Source: Polaribacter huanghezhanensis
Lineage (GTDB): Bacteria > Bacteroidota > Bacteroidia > Flavobacteriales > Flavobacteriaceae
Length of the DNA: 64,000 nt
Reading direction: 5' to 3'
Assembly (NCBI RefSeq): GCF_030444335.1
Contig: NZ_CP128595.1
Location: 2,246,501 to 2,310,500 of the forward strand
Positions 1-9,350 of this stretch are shown here, in pieces. How positions within the stretch are numbered: position 1 is the stretch's first letter; the number at the start of each line of letters is the position of its first letter. Made by a program: the position numbers and the translations under genes. Below the pieces are notes generated by a model. That model saw only the letters and a list, made by a program, of their open reading frames with translations, did no database searches and was not told where the DNA came from.

Positions 1-2
1 TT

Positions 3-170
3 ACGCCTTATTTGTTGAGTATTGCCGAAGAAGGCGGATTTGAAAATGCCGCTCGTTTTGATAAAAGTTTGCGAAACGGAATGTATTTTTACCACGGAAT
101 CTTAACCAGTAAAACTGTTGCTGATTGGTTTAATTTGCCTTTTAGAGATATCAACTTGTTAATTCTTTAA
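3..170 (+). CDS. ald: Alanine dehydrogenase, C-terminal end (partial)
   Basis: The window opens inside an open frame whose last 55 codons read through to a TAA. The peptide has the recognisable end of Bacteroidetes alanine dehydrogenase: a YLLSIAEEGGFENA stretch, then FDKSLRNGMYFYHGILTS, a DWFNLP segment and a hydrophobic INLLIL terminus. The enzyme interconverts L-alanine and pyruvate plus ammonia with NAD in the cytoplasm. The catalytic and NAD-binding parts lie outside the window, so nothing can be said about completeness. The next gene starts 13 bases downstream on the same strand, so co-transcription is possible. Confidence 0.8.
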   Translation, partial: TPYLLSIAEEGGFENAARFDKSLRNGMYFYHGILTSKTVADWFNLPFRDINLLIL

Positions 171-183
171 TCCAACCTATTTT

Positions 184-3100
184 ATGAACCTAAAGAAATA
201 CCTCCTTTTCTTTTTCTTTTTTAATATTTCTTTTCCATTTTTTGGACAATCAATTACGGTTGATGACACCAAAACTTCTAACGCTTTAGTGAATTTATTA
301 ATTGGAAATTCTTGTGCAGCAGTTTCTAATATTGACATTTCTTCCAATCAATCTGTTGCTTATTTTAATCAAAATGGTTCTACTTTTCCGATTTCTGAAG
401 GAGTTTTAATAAGAAGCGGAATTGCAACGCACACACAAGGAAGCTATACTGGTACCAATTTAGACAGTCAAGTAAACACAAATTCAGATCCAGATTTACA
501 ACAAATTAGCAATCTTTCTGGCCAAAGTTCTACAATTACAGACGTTGCTTTTTTAGAGTTTGATTTTGTGCCACCATCAACCAATTTTAGTTTTAATTTT
601 TTGTTCTCATCAAACGAATATGGCGAATGGCAATGCGGATTTAGCGATGTTTTTGCTTTCATTTTAACCGATTTAGTGACTGGAGAAAAAATCAATTTAG
701 CCGTTGTACCAGCAACTGGAAATCCAATTTCTGTAAAAGAAATTAGAGACAATCAATACAATTCTTCGTGTAATTCTGTAAATCCACAGTTATTTGGAAA
801 TTACAATGTAACCAATCCTGCAACTTCTGTAATAAATATGCGAGGAAATACTGTTGTAATGAATGCTTCTGCAACGATTAAACCCAACAATCCGTATAAA
901 ATTAAATTGATAATTGGAGACTACAATGATTCAAAATACGATTCTGCTATTTTTATTGAAGCGGGTAGTTTTAATAATTTTTTAGATTTAGGCGATGACA
1001 TTGCAATTTGTATTGGAGAAACGGTAACCTTAGATTCTAAGTTTACAGATACTGTCGATTACATTTATGAATGGAGTAAAGACAATGCTGTAATAGTTGG
1101 AGCAACGGATCCAACTTTAAATGCCAATGAAATTGGAACGTATCAATTGTTGATTACCAATAAAAACACAAATTGTGTCATTTCTGATAGCATAAAAATA
1201 ACAGAATTGGTCATTAATAATCCGCCAGATTTAATTGAGTGTGATAATGGTACTGCAACTACTTTTGATTTAACCCTGAATGATATTTCTACGCTCGGTT
1301 TAGATCCAACAAAATATAGTTTACACTATTTTGCATCCTTAAATGATTTGAATAACAATATTCCGATTCCAAATAATCAATTAATAAATTATCAAAGTGC
1401 TGGAGGCATAACTATTTATGGAAGAGTTTCTAATACAAACTCAACACAATCTTGCACACAAACCATCAGTTTTCAGTTAAAAACAACTTCCGTTATTGCT
1501 ACAAAACCTGCAGACTTTTCAGTTTGTAATGGTACTGCTATAGATTTGTTAACACAAATAAATACACAAATTTTAAATGGATTAAATCCCGCAAATCATA
1601 CTATTTCTTATTATACAAGTTTACAAGATGCACAAAACAACACCAATGCAATTGTAAATACAAGTCAATATAATTTTCCGACCAACCTTACTTCGTTTCA
1701 AATTTGGGCAAGATTAACAGAAAATTCACCAACTTCTTGTTTTGATATTACCGATTTTACAGTTACAGTAAATCCGATTCCACAAGTATCAGATTTAGAA
1801 AATATTTTTGCTTGTAGCAGTTTTACTTTGGATGGATTATCAGCAGGGAATTATTTTACTGGACCAAATGGAACAGGAACCCAATTACATGCTGGAGATG
1901 TCATTTCTACGACCACTCAATTATATATTTATGCTGAAGAAAATGGGTGTTCTAATCAAACTCGATTTACAATTACCATTGTAGAAGAGTTTACAATGGA
2001 CACAGAATATTGTGGCGAATTTGTTGTTCCAGTTTTAAAATATGGTTCTTTTTATACTGAGCTGAATGGCCCAAACGGAACGGGAGAATTAATCACTCCA
2101 GGAACTTCAATCACAACAGACCAAACCATTTATTATTATTCAATTTTTGATACGGTTCAATGTACAGATATTCCTTTTGCATTAATAATTCATCCTTTGC
2201 CATTAGTAGATGCACCAACAGACATAACAACTTGTTTATCGTACACCTTACCAAACTTAACAAATGGAAATTATTTTACAGGAACAAACGGAACAGGAAC
2301 ATCTTTAAATGCTGGTGATGTAATTTCATCAACACAAAAAATTTACATTTATAATGCGGATGCAAATTCCTGTACAAATGAAGCTTCTTTTACAGTAACT
2401 ATTGTTGATACCAATTTATTTCAAAATACATCTGCTTGCGGAAGTTATACAATTCCGAATGAAACTATTGGCGGTTATTTTACACAAGCTGGCGGACAAG
2501 GAACAAAGTTAAATGTGGGTGATGTAATTACAAGCTCTCAAACCATTTATTTTTATGTGCCAACAAATAATGGTTGTGCAGATACCATTCCGATAGATAT
2601 TACAATACACCCTTTGCCTCCAGTTGATTCTTTAAACGATTTTATTACTTGTGTAGACAATCCGATGAGCTTACCCGCATTAACAAATGGAAATTATTTT
2701 ACGCAATCTGGTGGAAATGGAACACAATTACATACTGGCGATGTAATTACAACAACTCAAAAAATTTATATTTATAATTTTGATGGAAATTGTCCAAGCG
2801 AAACAAGTTTTACCGTAGAAGTTAGGCCATTGCCTCCAGTAAATAGTTTTACCGATATTTTTAGTTGTGATCCGTATACATTACCAACAATTACCAACGG
2901 TAAATACTTTACCGAATCTGGCGGAAATGGAACGCAGTTAAATGCTGGTGATATTATTTCAGCAACTCAACACATTTACATTTATAATGAATACGATGAT
3001 TTAAAAGCATGTAACAAGGAAGCCTTTTATACCATTTATATTTTGGGTGTAAAAGTTGATGCACCTGCAGATGTTACTGCTTGTGATTCTTATACGCTTC

Positions 3101-4263
3101 CTGCATTAAAAAACGGAAATTATTATACACAAACTGGCGGGCAAGGAACACAATTAAATGCTGGTGATGCGATTACTACAACACAAACCTTATATATATA
3201 TTTAGCAAATGGAAGTCGATTTTTCTGTAGTGATGAGCATCCATTTACCATTACAATTTCTACAACTCCACAATTGCCTGTGTATCCAAATATAGAAAGT
3301 TGCGGAACTTATACACTGCCTAATTTAACCTTGGCTGGAAATGTGATTAATTATTATCGACAACCCAATAAAGTTGATTTAATAAATCCATCAGAATATA
3401 CAATTACCGATGTTGGCACACAAACAATTTATGTACATGCAAATGCCATTGATAATGAAAACTGTGCTGATGAAACACAATTTGATTTGACCATTTATCC
3501 TTTATTAGATTTGCATATCGATGGCGGAATTATTTGTGTTGATTCTAAAACAAAGCAAACACTTGATCCATTTTTACTACAATCTGGATTAGATCCCGCA
3601 ATTTTTAGAGTGCATTGGTATTTTGACAATCAATTGGTTGGAACTGGACCCAATTATGCTGCTACAAAAGCAGGAACTTACACCGTTACCACAACAAAAT
3701 TAACTCCTGATGTTGGCGCAGATTGCAATTACAATCCAACAAGCGTTGTTGTAAAAGCATCAATTCCAGAAGCAAAAGTGACCTTTTTAACGAGTTCCTT
3801 TGCTGCGCCAGCAAATATTAGAATCGATTTTATTGAAGAAGGTTTTGGAAATTATATTTACAGCCTAGATGATGGTTCGTATCAAACGAGTAATTTATTT
3901 CACGAATTGAATTACGGAACGCACACCATTTCTATAAAAGATACATCCGGAATTTGTAGTAATCCTTTTACAATTGATTTTAAGGTCATCAATCATTCAT
4001 CCTTTTTTACACCAAATAATGATGGACAAAATGAAACTTGGAACATTTCTGATTTAAAAAATAATCCTGAAGCTTTGGTAAGTATTTATGATCGATTCGG
4101 AAAATTAGTGACTCAAATAAAACCAACTGGCGAAGGTTGGAACGGAAATTATAAAAACGGAACAAAAGCACCATCTTCAGATTATTGGTTTACGGTTACG
4201 TTTTTATATGAAGGAAAACCAACAACCTATTCTTCTCATTTTTCTTTAATAAGAAAAGAGTAA
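184..4263 (+). CDS. Choice-of-anchor L, multi-repeat T9SS type B secreted protein
   Basis: This 1359-residue secreted protein starts with a signal peptide of about 21 residues (Lys-rich start, a long Phe/Leu core, then FFGQ). Residues about 25-270 look like a choice-of-anchor L domain, with a PISEGVLI stretch and a FNFLFSSNEYGEW motif. An Ig/PKD-like segment follows (about 272-345). Residues about 530-1040 hold seven copies of an 80-90-residue unit whose core reads YFT..GGxGTQLxAGDxIxxTQxIYIY and which has paired Cys residues. The last 85 residues form a type B (CHU_C-like) sorting domain: FFTPNNDGQNETW, YDRFGKLV, GWNGNY, DYWFTV. It is therefore expected to leave the cell by the type IX system and be attached to or released from the surface. 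Its binding target is unknown. The domain calls are made by eye and are firm for the C-terminus. Confidence 0.85.
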   Translation: MNLKKYLLFFFFFNISFPFFGQSITVDDTKTSNALVNLLIGNSCAAVSNIDISSNQSVAYFNQNGSTFPISEGVLIRSGIATHTQGSYTGTNLDSQVNTNSDPDLQQISNLSGQSSTITDVAFLEFDFVPPSTNFSFNFLFSSNEYGEWQCGFSDVFAFILTDLVTGEKINLAVVPATGNPISVKEIRDNQYNSSCNSVNPQLFGNYNVTNPATSVINMRGNTVVMNASATIKPNNPYKIKLIIGDYNDSKYDSAIFIEAGSFNNFLDLGDDIAICIGETVTLDSKFTDTVDYIYEWSKDNAVIVGATDPTLNANEIGTYQLLITNKNTNCVISDSIKITELVINNPPDLIECDNGTATTFDLTLNDISTLGLDPTKYSLHYFASLNDLNNNIPIPNNQLINYQSAGGITIYGRVSNTNSTQSCTQTISFQLKTTSVIATKPADFSVCNGTAIDLLTQINTQILNGLNPANHTISYYTSLQDAQNNTNAIVNTSQYNFPTNLTSFQIWARLTENSPTSCFDITDFTVTVNPIPQVSDLENIFACSSFTLDGLSAGNYFTGPNGTGTQLHAGDVISTTTQLYIYAEENGCSNQTRFTITIVEEFTMDTEYCGEFVVPVLKYGSFYTELNGPNGTGELITPGTSITTDQTIYYYSIFDTVQCTDIPFALIIHPLPLVDAPTDITTCLSYTLPNLTNGNYFTGTNGTGTSLNAGDVISSTQKIYIYNADANSCTNEASFTVTIVDTNLFQNTSACGSYTIPNETIGGYFTQAGGQGTKLNVGDVITSSQTIYFYVPTNNGCADTIPIDITIHPLPPVDSLNDFITCVDNPMSLPALTNGNYFTQSGGNGTQLHTGDVITTTQKIYIYNFDGNCPSETSFTVEVRPLPPVNSFTDIFSCDPYTLPTITNGKYFTESGGNGTQLNAGDIISATQHIYIYNEYDDLKACNKEAFYTIYILGVKVDAPADVTACDSYTLPALKNGNYYTQTGGQGTQLNAGDAITTTQTLYIYLANGSRFFCSDEHPFTITISTTPQLPVYPNIESCGTYTLPNLTLAGNVINYYRQPNKVDLINPSEYTITDVGTQTIYVHANAIDNENCADETQFDLTIYPLLDLHIDGGIICVDSKTKQTLDPFLLQSGLDPAIFRVHWYFDNQLVGTGPNYAATKAGTYTVTTTKLTPDVGADCNYNPTSVVVKASIPEAKVTFLTSSFAAPANIRIDFIEEGFGNYIYSLDDGSYQTSNLFHELNYGTHTISIKDTSGICSNPFTIDFKVINHSSFFTPNNDGQNETWNISDLKNNPEALVSIYDRFGKLVTQIKPTGEGWNGNYKNGTKAPSSDYWFTVTFLYEGKPTTYSSHFSLIRKE

Positions 4264-4290
4264 TTCTTAGATAGATTCAGAAAATACTGC

Positions 4291-4298
4291 TAATTTTG
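4291..4298 (+). promoter_or_regulatory. -7 box (TAATTTTG) for the DUF4258 gene
   Basis: TAATTTTG matches the Bacteroidetes -7 consensus TAnnTTTG exactly and lies 20 bases before the ATG at 4319. I see no clear TTG -33 box at the usual distance. Confidence 0.5.
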
Positions 4299-4318
4299 CA
4301 ATCGTTAAATACTGAATA

Positions 4319-4690
4319 ATGAGTTTACCAAAACGTGTTTTATATTATTTATTAGGATTTTCTATCGGTGCAATTGTAGTGTACTTTATTTGGTCTGGAA
4401 AAGGGGTTTCTTTTGATTACGGAATGGATGCAAGAACGCTAAAACAAATACGAATTAGAGAAAAAGTATACACTCCAGAAGCACAAGCTGTTTTAACTAA
4501 GAATAACTTAGATTCTGTTGCAGTAAACACTATTCTTAAAAATGGTGATGTTAATTTTAGCGAAAGTAAACCAAGGATAAAACCATGTCCAGAATATTTA
4601 ATTAGTGGAAATGGACGTTTTAAAAATATTCAACTGTATATTCAACGTTGTGATTCTATTGCGACAATTCAAAAAGTGATTATTAAGTAA
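4319..4690 (+). CDS. DUF4258 family protein
   Basis: This 123-residue protein has one N-terminal membrane segment (residues about 8-25, LLGFSIGAIVVYFIW) followed by a soluble domain. The pattern DARTLKQIR, a NNLDS segment, ILKNGDVNFSESK and two Cys residues (in KPCPEY and IQRCDS) fits the DUF4258 proteins common in Flavobacteriia. Their function is unknown; the topology suggests an anchored periplasmic domain. It is convergent with the next gene and the stops abut at 4690/4691. Confidence 0.65.
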   Translation: MSLPKRVLYYLLGFSIGAIVVYFIWSGKGVSFDYGMDARTLKQIRIREKVYTPEAQAVLTKNNLDSVAVNTILKNGDVNFSESKPRIKPCPEYLISGNGRFKNIQLYIQRCDSIATIQKVIIK

Positions 4691-5281
4691 TTAGCCATTT
4701 TTGTATTTTTCGTGCAATCCTACATTCTTTAAAATCATCGGAATAATTTTTTCCAAACGATTTTGTTTGGTGCTTTCTTTTTTAGCTTCAGAAATATAAT
4801 CGGCATATTCTCTTTTATAACTTAAAGAAAAGATTTCAAACTTCGATTTAAATTCCTTATCATTATCCAAAACATGTTGTAAAATTTCTGGAATAACCAA
4901 TTCTTTTTTTGTTCTGTCAGACTTTATTTCCTTGTCTTCATCAACATTTTGCATTGCCTCTAAAACATATTTTTTAATAAGTTCAACATTCATTTCATCC
5001 AAAGAAAAAAAGCGCCATTGCAACATTGCTTTTGTTTTCCCTTCTTGCGCATTCATTAAAACTTTGTGCCTATCTTTTAACAAAGCACCTTGAAAAAACC
5101 ACAAGCCACAATAATTTTTAAAAGCCGCTAACCCAACAATATTTTTATTTTTATACGCATAGGTTGGTGCTCCCCATTTTATAGTTTCTTCTAAACTTGC
5201 TAACAAAACTGCTCCTCTGAGTTTTTCCAACTCTAATTTCCAAGTTGTTTGTTTATCAAAATATGTTTCTATTGCATTCAT
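4691..5281 (-). CDS. YdeI/OmpD-associated family protein with DUF1801 domain
   Basis: This 196-residue cytoplasmic protein starts with the DUF1801 fold (residues about 1-110; motif EETIKWGAPTYAYKNKNIVGLAAFKNYCGLWFFQGALL). The C-terminal half (about 125-196) is the YdeI-type helical part, with FSLSYKREYADYISEAKKE and a basic R/K region. These proteins are widespread and biochemically uncharacterised. There is no signal peptide. A second DUF1801 protein lies 3.5 kb away at 8847. Confidence 0.75.
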   Translation of the reverse strand: MNAIETYFDKQTTWKLELEKLRGAVLLASLEETIKWGAPTYAYKNKNIVGLAAFKNYCGLWFFQGALLKDRHKVLMNAQEGKTKAMLQWRFFSLDEMNVELIKKYVLEAMQNVDEDKEIKSDRTKKELVIPEILQHVLDNDKEFKSKFEIFSLSYKREYADYISEAKKESTKQNRLEKIIPMILKNVGLHEKYKNG

Positions 5282-5313
5282 AATTATAAGAGTATTGTTC
5301 TAGAGTTCATAAA

Positions 5314-5348
5314 ATTACAAAAGCCTCATTTAATGAGGCTTTTGTAAT
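5314..5348. terminator. Strong intergenic hairpin, likely terminator of the amidohydrolase gene
   Basis: The arms ATTACAAAAGCCTCATT and AATGAGGCTTTTGTAAT are perfect inverted repeats of 17 bases around one central base. The hairpin lies just after the stop of the leftward amidohydrolase gene (5354) and before the start of the leftward DUF1801 gene, so it separates the two transcripts. Confidence 0.75.
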
Positions 5349-5353
5349 CATAA

Positions 5354-8300
5354 TTAATTTTTAATTCCAGGTAAGTTAACTGGTTTCTTTGTTTGCCAAT
5401 GAAAATCTGGAGCTTTCTTTTTCTTTGGAGCTAATTCATCCAATGTGTTTGCATCATACAAAACGCCATTTTTTATTACATATTTAAGCGAGTTTGTATT
5501 TCTTAAATTATCTAACGGATTTTTATCCATAATTAAAAGATCCGCTAATTTACCTTCTTCTATACTTCCTAAATCTAAATCTAAACCTAATGCTTTTGCT
5601 CCTGAAATAGTCGCAACTTTTAAAGCATCTAAATTTTTCATTCCTCCGCTTGCCACAGACCAAAGTTCCCAATGGTACCCAAGTCCTTGTAATTGACCAT
5701 GACTACCAATACCCGCTAATCCATTTGCTTCTACTAAATCTTTCATAAATTCTGCATGTTTTTGAAATACATGTTCTTCGTCCATAAACCATCCTGGTCT
5801 TCTTCTAGATTTACTTGCCAATTCTTCATATGGAGTAAAATATTGCATTTTTTTATCGTGATATGGGTTTTCTCTCGAGTAATAATAATTCTCTGCCCAA
5901 GGACCACCGTAAGAAACTAATAAGGTTGGCGTTACTGCAATTTGAGAAAATGATACACTTTTTATTACATCGTTATAAATCGGGTAAATTGGATACGAAT
6001 GTTCATGTCCTGGATACCCATCTAATACTTCTGTCATATTCATTTTAAAGTCTAAAGAACCTTCTGTTGTTGGCATTAATTTTAATTCTTTAGCAGCCAT
6101 TATCACCCATTGACGTTGTTGTCTATTACCAACAACATACATTTTGATGTACTTTGTATTGTAATACTGGCTGTATTGTTTTAAAACATTTTTAGCATGC
6201 TCTAAGCTTTTAATATTATACGCCCAATAACCAACTCCCGGTCCAGTACTATATACTCTTGGTCCGTGCATCATTCCTGCATCAACCATATCAGAATAGG
6301 TCAACACATCGGTTGTAGCAGTTTGTGGATCTCTCGTTGTTGTAACTCCATAGGCTAAGTTTGCAGAATAAATCCAAACTTGATTTTTATGAATCCCCCA
6401 ATTTGGCCACATATGTGCATGGGTATCTACAAACCCTGGAGTAATTGTTTTTCCAGAAACATCAATTACTTGTGCACGATCTGGAATAGTAAAACTTCCT
6501 GATTTTCCTACTTTTTCAATTCGGTTATTTACAATTAAAACATCTCCATTTTCAATGACCTCAGTACCATTCATCGTAATAATTCTACCTCCTTTTAATA
6601 AAATTGTTCCTTTAGGTATTGCTTTTTTATATCCAACTTTTATTAAATATTCATCTGCTTTAAATTTTGGAGTCTCTTTTGGCTTTTTATCTTTTTCTTT
6701 GGCTTTTTTATCTGATTTTTTTTCTTTGGCTTTTTTCTTTTTCTCTGCTTCTAATTTTTTATAAAAAGCGATGCCTTTATCTAAATCGTATACAAAATGA
6801 CTTGACCCTAAAGACCAATGCACTCTTTTACTATCAGAAGACCAAGCAGGAAACTCTCCTCCCATTATCGTTAATTGTTGAGCAGGAAAAGCGGCTTTAT
6901 CAGCATTTGCTAGAGAAATTGATGGTGTTTTTCCTATTTTTGGAATCAGTACAGAATAAATATCATTATTTATTTTAGCCAATGCTTTTGTTCCGTCTGG
7001 TGAAATTTTTATTTCTTGGGGTTTAGAAGCTTTATTGTTTTCTCTCCAACCTTCAATTTCATTTGGTAAAATATTATGATCCTTACCAAAAATATCTGAA
7101 GAACCATAGGTTGTAATTCCGGTAAGTTTTAAATGGGCTTTTTCATCGGTTCCATCCCATCGAATAGAAATTAAGCCTTTACTTCCATGATTCATATAAA
7201 TTCGATCATCAATTTTAGTAAAATGAATGGTCGACCTTCCTTTTGTTCTGTCTATTATAGTTATATCTCCTCCATTTGATGAAATCCAAGCGATTTCATT
7301 TACTGGATTTGAAGGCCCCATTGCATCTTCAAAACTTTGAGTACTTCCTTTTAAAAAAGCTATTCTATCAGAATTATAAGACCATGCAGGTTTGCTATAA
7401 AATCCAGATTCTTCGGTTAGTTTTTGAATTTTAGTTCTGCCTGAAACATTTACTTTATACAAATGCCCTTCTCCATATTTCCAAGTGGTAAAAACCAAAT
7501 TTTCACTATCCGGAGACCAAGCTGGTTGCGCTTCTGTAAAATCATTTTTTGTCAAACGTTTTGGTTTTCCATTAGGAAAATCCATTACATACAACCTGTT
7601 TAATGCTGTAAACGCTAACATTTTTCCGTCTGGCGAAGGAACAGCATCTCTAATTTGAGTAACAAAAGCTTCATTGGCATCACTTATTGGATATTTAAAA
7701 GAAACCATCGGGCCTAACTCTATATCTACATCTACATTAAACGGAATTTCAGTGGCTTTGTTTGATGATAAAGAAATAGAATATATTTTTCCGCCATAAG
7801 AAGTGATTAAATTTTTACTATCTGGCGTAAAATCCATTCCTGGTAAAACACCCAATGTTGCCATTGATTCTTGATCGTCTCTTTGAATTGGATATGCCAA
7901 CCATTTTTCTTCACCGCTTTTTAAATTACGAAGTATCAAACCTGTTTTATCTTCAAATCGACTTCCATACACTAACCAATTTCCATCTTTAGAAAGTGTG
8001 GGTGTAAAAGAAGAACCATATTTAGAAGTGATGGTTTCTGTAGAACCATCATTCCTGTCAAATGTCATAATCTGATATTGTGGCAACTGCGCATTGTAAT
8101 TCCACGCTCCTCGTCTTGCCGAGAAATAAATCAATCTTCCGTCGGCACCAAAAGCAGGGTCAATCACTTTTAAATTAGTTGGTTCAGTAATTAATTTTGC
8201 TCCAGAACCACCCTCTTTGTGATACAAATAAGGCTTTATATTTCGTCTCCCTTTTACACCTAATATATAATCTCCGTCTGGACTCCAATCTGCAGAAAAA

Positions 8301-8725
8301 TGCTTTTGATTGTTATCTTTAGTTAGCTGTGTTTCTTCATTTGTATTTAAATCTCGAATCCACAAGTTATCTGAACCACTTTTATCAGAAATAAAAACAA
8401 TCGAATTTCCGTCTGGACTGTATCTTGGATGCACATCATACGCCATTCCTTTGGTAATTTTTGTTGCTTTTCCTCCAGAAATAGGAATTGTATAGATATC
8501 TCCCATCATATCGAACATAATTTCTTTTCCGTTGGGATGCACATCTAAAGACATCCAAGTTCCTTCTTGGGTATTGAATGATAATTTTCTTTCAGGTTCA
8601 AGCGGCAATTCTTTTGTTGCTACTTTGGTTGAATCTTTTTTCTGATCAACCTTTTCTTGTGCGACAAGTGTTGTTGCTAAAAACGTTAAAACAAGAAAGA
8701 GCTTGGTAAATAGTTTGGTTTTCAT
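5354..8725 (-). CDS. Secreted TolB-type propeller / amidohydrolase fusion protein
   Basis: A protein of 1123 residues if the ATG at 8723-8725 is used. I prefer this start because it gives a proper signal peptide (MKTKLFTKLFLVLTFLATTLVAQ); the open frame extends 26 codons further upstream. Residues about 40-640 are TolB/PD40-like beta-propeller blades, repeating the HPRYSPDGNSIVF / PAWSPDSENLVFTTW type. A strongly Lys-rich linker follows (about 655-690). The C-terminal 430 residues are a metal-dependent amidohydrolase with the metal-binding VDTHAHMWPNW motif (about 765), a GIGSHGQ segment (about 1008) and the closing GSIEEGKLADLLIMDKNPL typical of imidazolonepropionase-like members. The protein probably sits in the periplasm or outer envelope and may hydrolyse a cyclic amide or peptide. 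The substrate cannot be read from sequence. Confidence 0.85.
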   Translation of the reverse strand: MKTKLFTKLFLVLTFLATTLVAQEKVDQKKDSTKVATKELPLEPERKLSFNTQEGTWMSLDVHPNGKEIMFDMMGDIYTIPISGGKATKITKGMAYDVHPRYSPDGNSIVFISDKSGSDNLWIRDLNTNEETQLTKDNNQKHFSADWSPDGDYILGVKGRRNIKPYLYHKEGGSGAKLITEPTNLKVIDPAFGADGRLIYFSARRGAWNYNAQLPQYQIMTFDRNDGSTETITSKYGSSFTPTLSKDGNWLVYGSRFEDKTGLILRNLKSGEEKWLAYPIQRDDQESMATLGVLPGMDFTPDSKNLITSYGGKIYSISLSSNKATEIPFNVDVDIELGPMVSFKYPISDANEAFVTQIRDAVPSPDGKMLAFTALNRLYVMDFPNGKPKRLTKNDFTEAQPAWSPDSENLVFTTWKYGEGHLYKVNVSGRTKIQKLTEESGFYSKPAWSYNSDRIAFLKGSTQSFEDAMGPSNPVNEIAWISSNGGDITIIDRTKGRSTIHFTKIDDRIYMNHGSKGLISIRWDGTDEKAHLKLTGITTYGSSDIFGKDHNILPNEIEGWRENNKASKPQEIKISPDGTKALAKINNDIYSVLIPKIGKTPSISLANADKAAFPAQQLTIMGGEFPAWSSDSKRVHWSLGSSHFVYDLDKGIAFYKKLEAEKKKKAKEKKSDKKAKEKDKKPKETPKFKADEYLIKVGYKKAIPKGTILLKGGRIITMNGTEVIENGDVLIVNNRIEKVGKSGSFTIPDRAQVIDVSGKTITPGFVDTHAHMWPNWGIHKNQVWIYSANLAYGVTTTRDPQTATTDVLTYSDMVDAGMMHGPRVYSTGPGVGYWAYNIKSLEHAKNVLKQYSQYYNTKYIKMYVVGNRQQRQWVIMAAKELKLMPTTEGSLDFKMNMTEVLDGYPGHEHSYPIYPIYNDVIKSVSFSQIAVTPTLLVSYGGPWAENYYYSRENPYHDKKMQYFTPYEELASKSRRRPGWFMDEEHVFQKHAEFMKDLVEANGLAGIGSHGQLQGLGYHWELWSVASGGMKNLDALKVATISGAKALGLDLDLGSIEEGKLADLLIMDKNPLDNLRNTNSLKYVIKNGVLYDANTLDELAPKKKKAPDFHWQTKKPVNLPGIKN

Positions 8726-8846
8726 TTGGTGATTGGTTAAAGTTAAAATGGTCAATAAATATACATAAATTATTTTTTGTTCTTGTTTTAATTTAACAAT
8801 CAAACATTTAAAACATTTTTTATAATTTAGAGCAAAATAATTTACA

Positions 8847-9302
8847 ATGCACTACAAAGCCAACACAGTTGATGAATACATCAACCAATTACCAGAAGAC
8901 TGTAAAGTCGTTTTAACAAAGCTAAGAAAAGTAATCAATCAAAATTTACCAAAAGGTTTTGTAGAGGAAATCAATTATAATATGCCCGGTTATGTAGTGC
9001 CGCATTCTTTATATCCAAAAGGATATCATTGTAATACAACGTTACCGTTACCTTTTTTAAACATTGCTTCTCAGAAAAATTTTGTGGTGTTGTATCATAT
9101 GGGATTGTACGCAAATCCAGAAATATGCGCATGGTTTACTTCTGAATACCCAAAACATTGCAAGCGCAAATTAGATATGGGAAAAAGCTGTGTTCGTTTT
9201 AAGAAAATGGACGATATTCCGTATGAATTAATTGGCGAATTGGTGCGAAAAATGACACCGCAACAATGGATTGAAATGTATGAGTCAAAATTAAAAAATT
9301 GA
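8847..9302 (+). CDS. DUF1801 domain-containing protein
   Basis: This 151-residue cytoplasmic protein has the features of the family: TVDEYINQLPEDCKVVLTKLR at the N-terminus, EEINYNMPGYVVPHSLYPKGYH in the middle and a C-terminal VRFKKMDDIPYELIGELVRK. The function is unknown; relatives include the Bacillus frataxin-like fold. It is divergent from the amidohydrolase gene. Heptad repeats follow its stop codon. Confidence 0.8.
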   Translation: MHYKANTVDEYINQLPEDCKVVLTKLRKVINQNLPKGFVEEINYNMPGYVVPHSLYPKGYHCNTTLPLPFLNIASQKNFVVLYHMGLYANPEICAWFTSEYPKHCKRKLDMGKSCVRFKKMDDIPYELIGELVRKMTPQQWIEMYESKLKN

Positions 9303-9310
9303 AAGATTGG

Positions 9311-9350
9311 AAACTGATAATTGTCAACTGTTAATTGACAACTGATAACG
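9311..9350. repeat. Short heptad tandem repeat (TGATAAT/TGTCAAC type)
   Basis: About five degenerate 7-base units run here (TGATAAT, TGTCAAC, TGTTAAT, TGACAAC, TGATAAC), the same family as the large array at 16.6-17.5 kb. The array overlaps the last codons of the trmH gene, which ends at 9324. Confidence 0.7.

Noticed and set aside
5314-5348. Strong palindrome considered as an operator
   Set aside because: It lies just after a stop codon and ends in a T run on the relevant strand, so termination explains it better.
6555-6978. Two plus-strand frames opposite the amidohydrolase Lys-rich hinge
   Set aside because: They are Phe/Leu/Ser-rich antisense of Lys codons and have no independent support.
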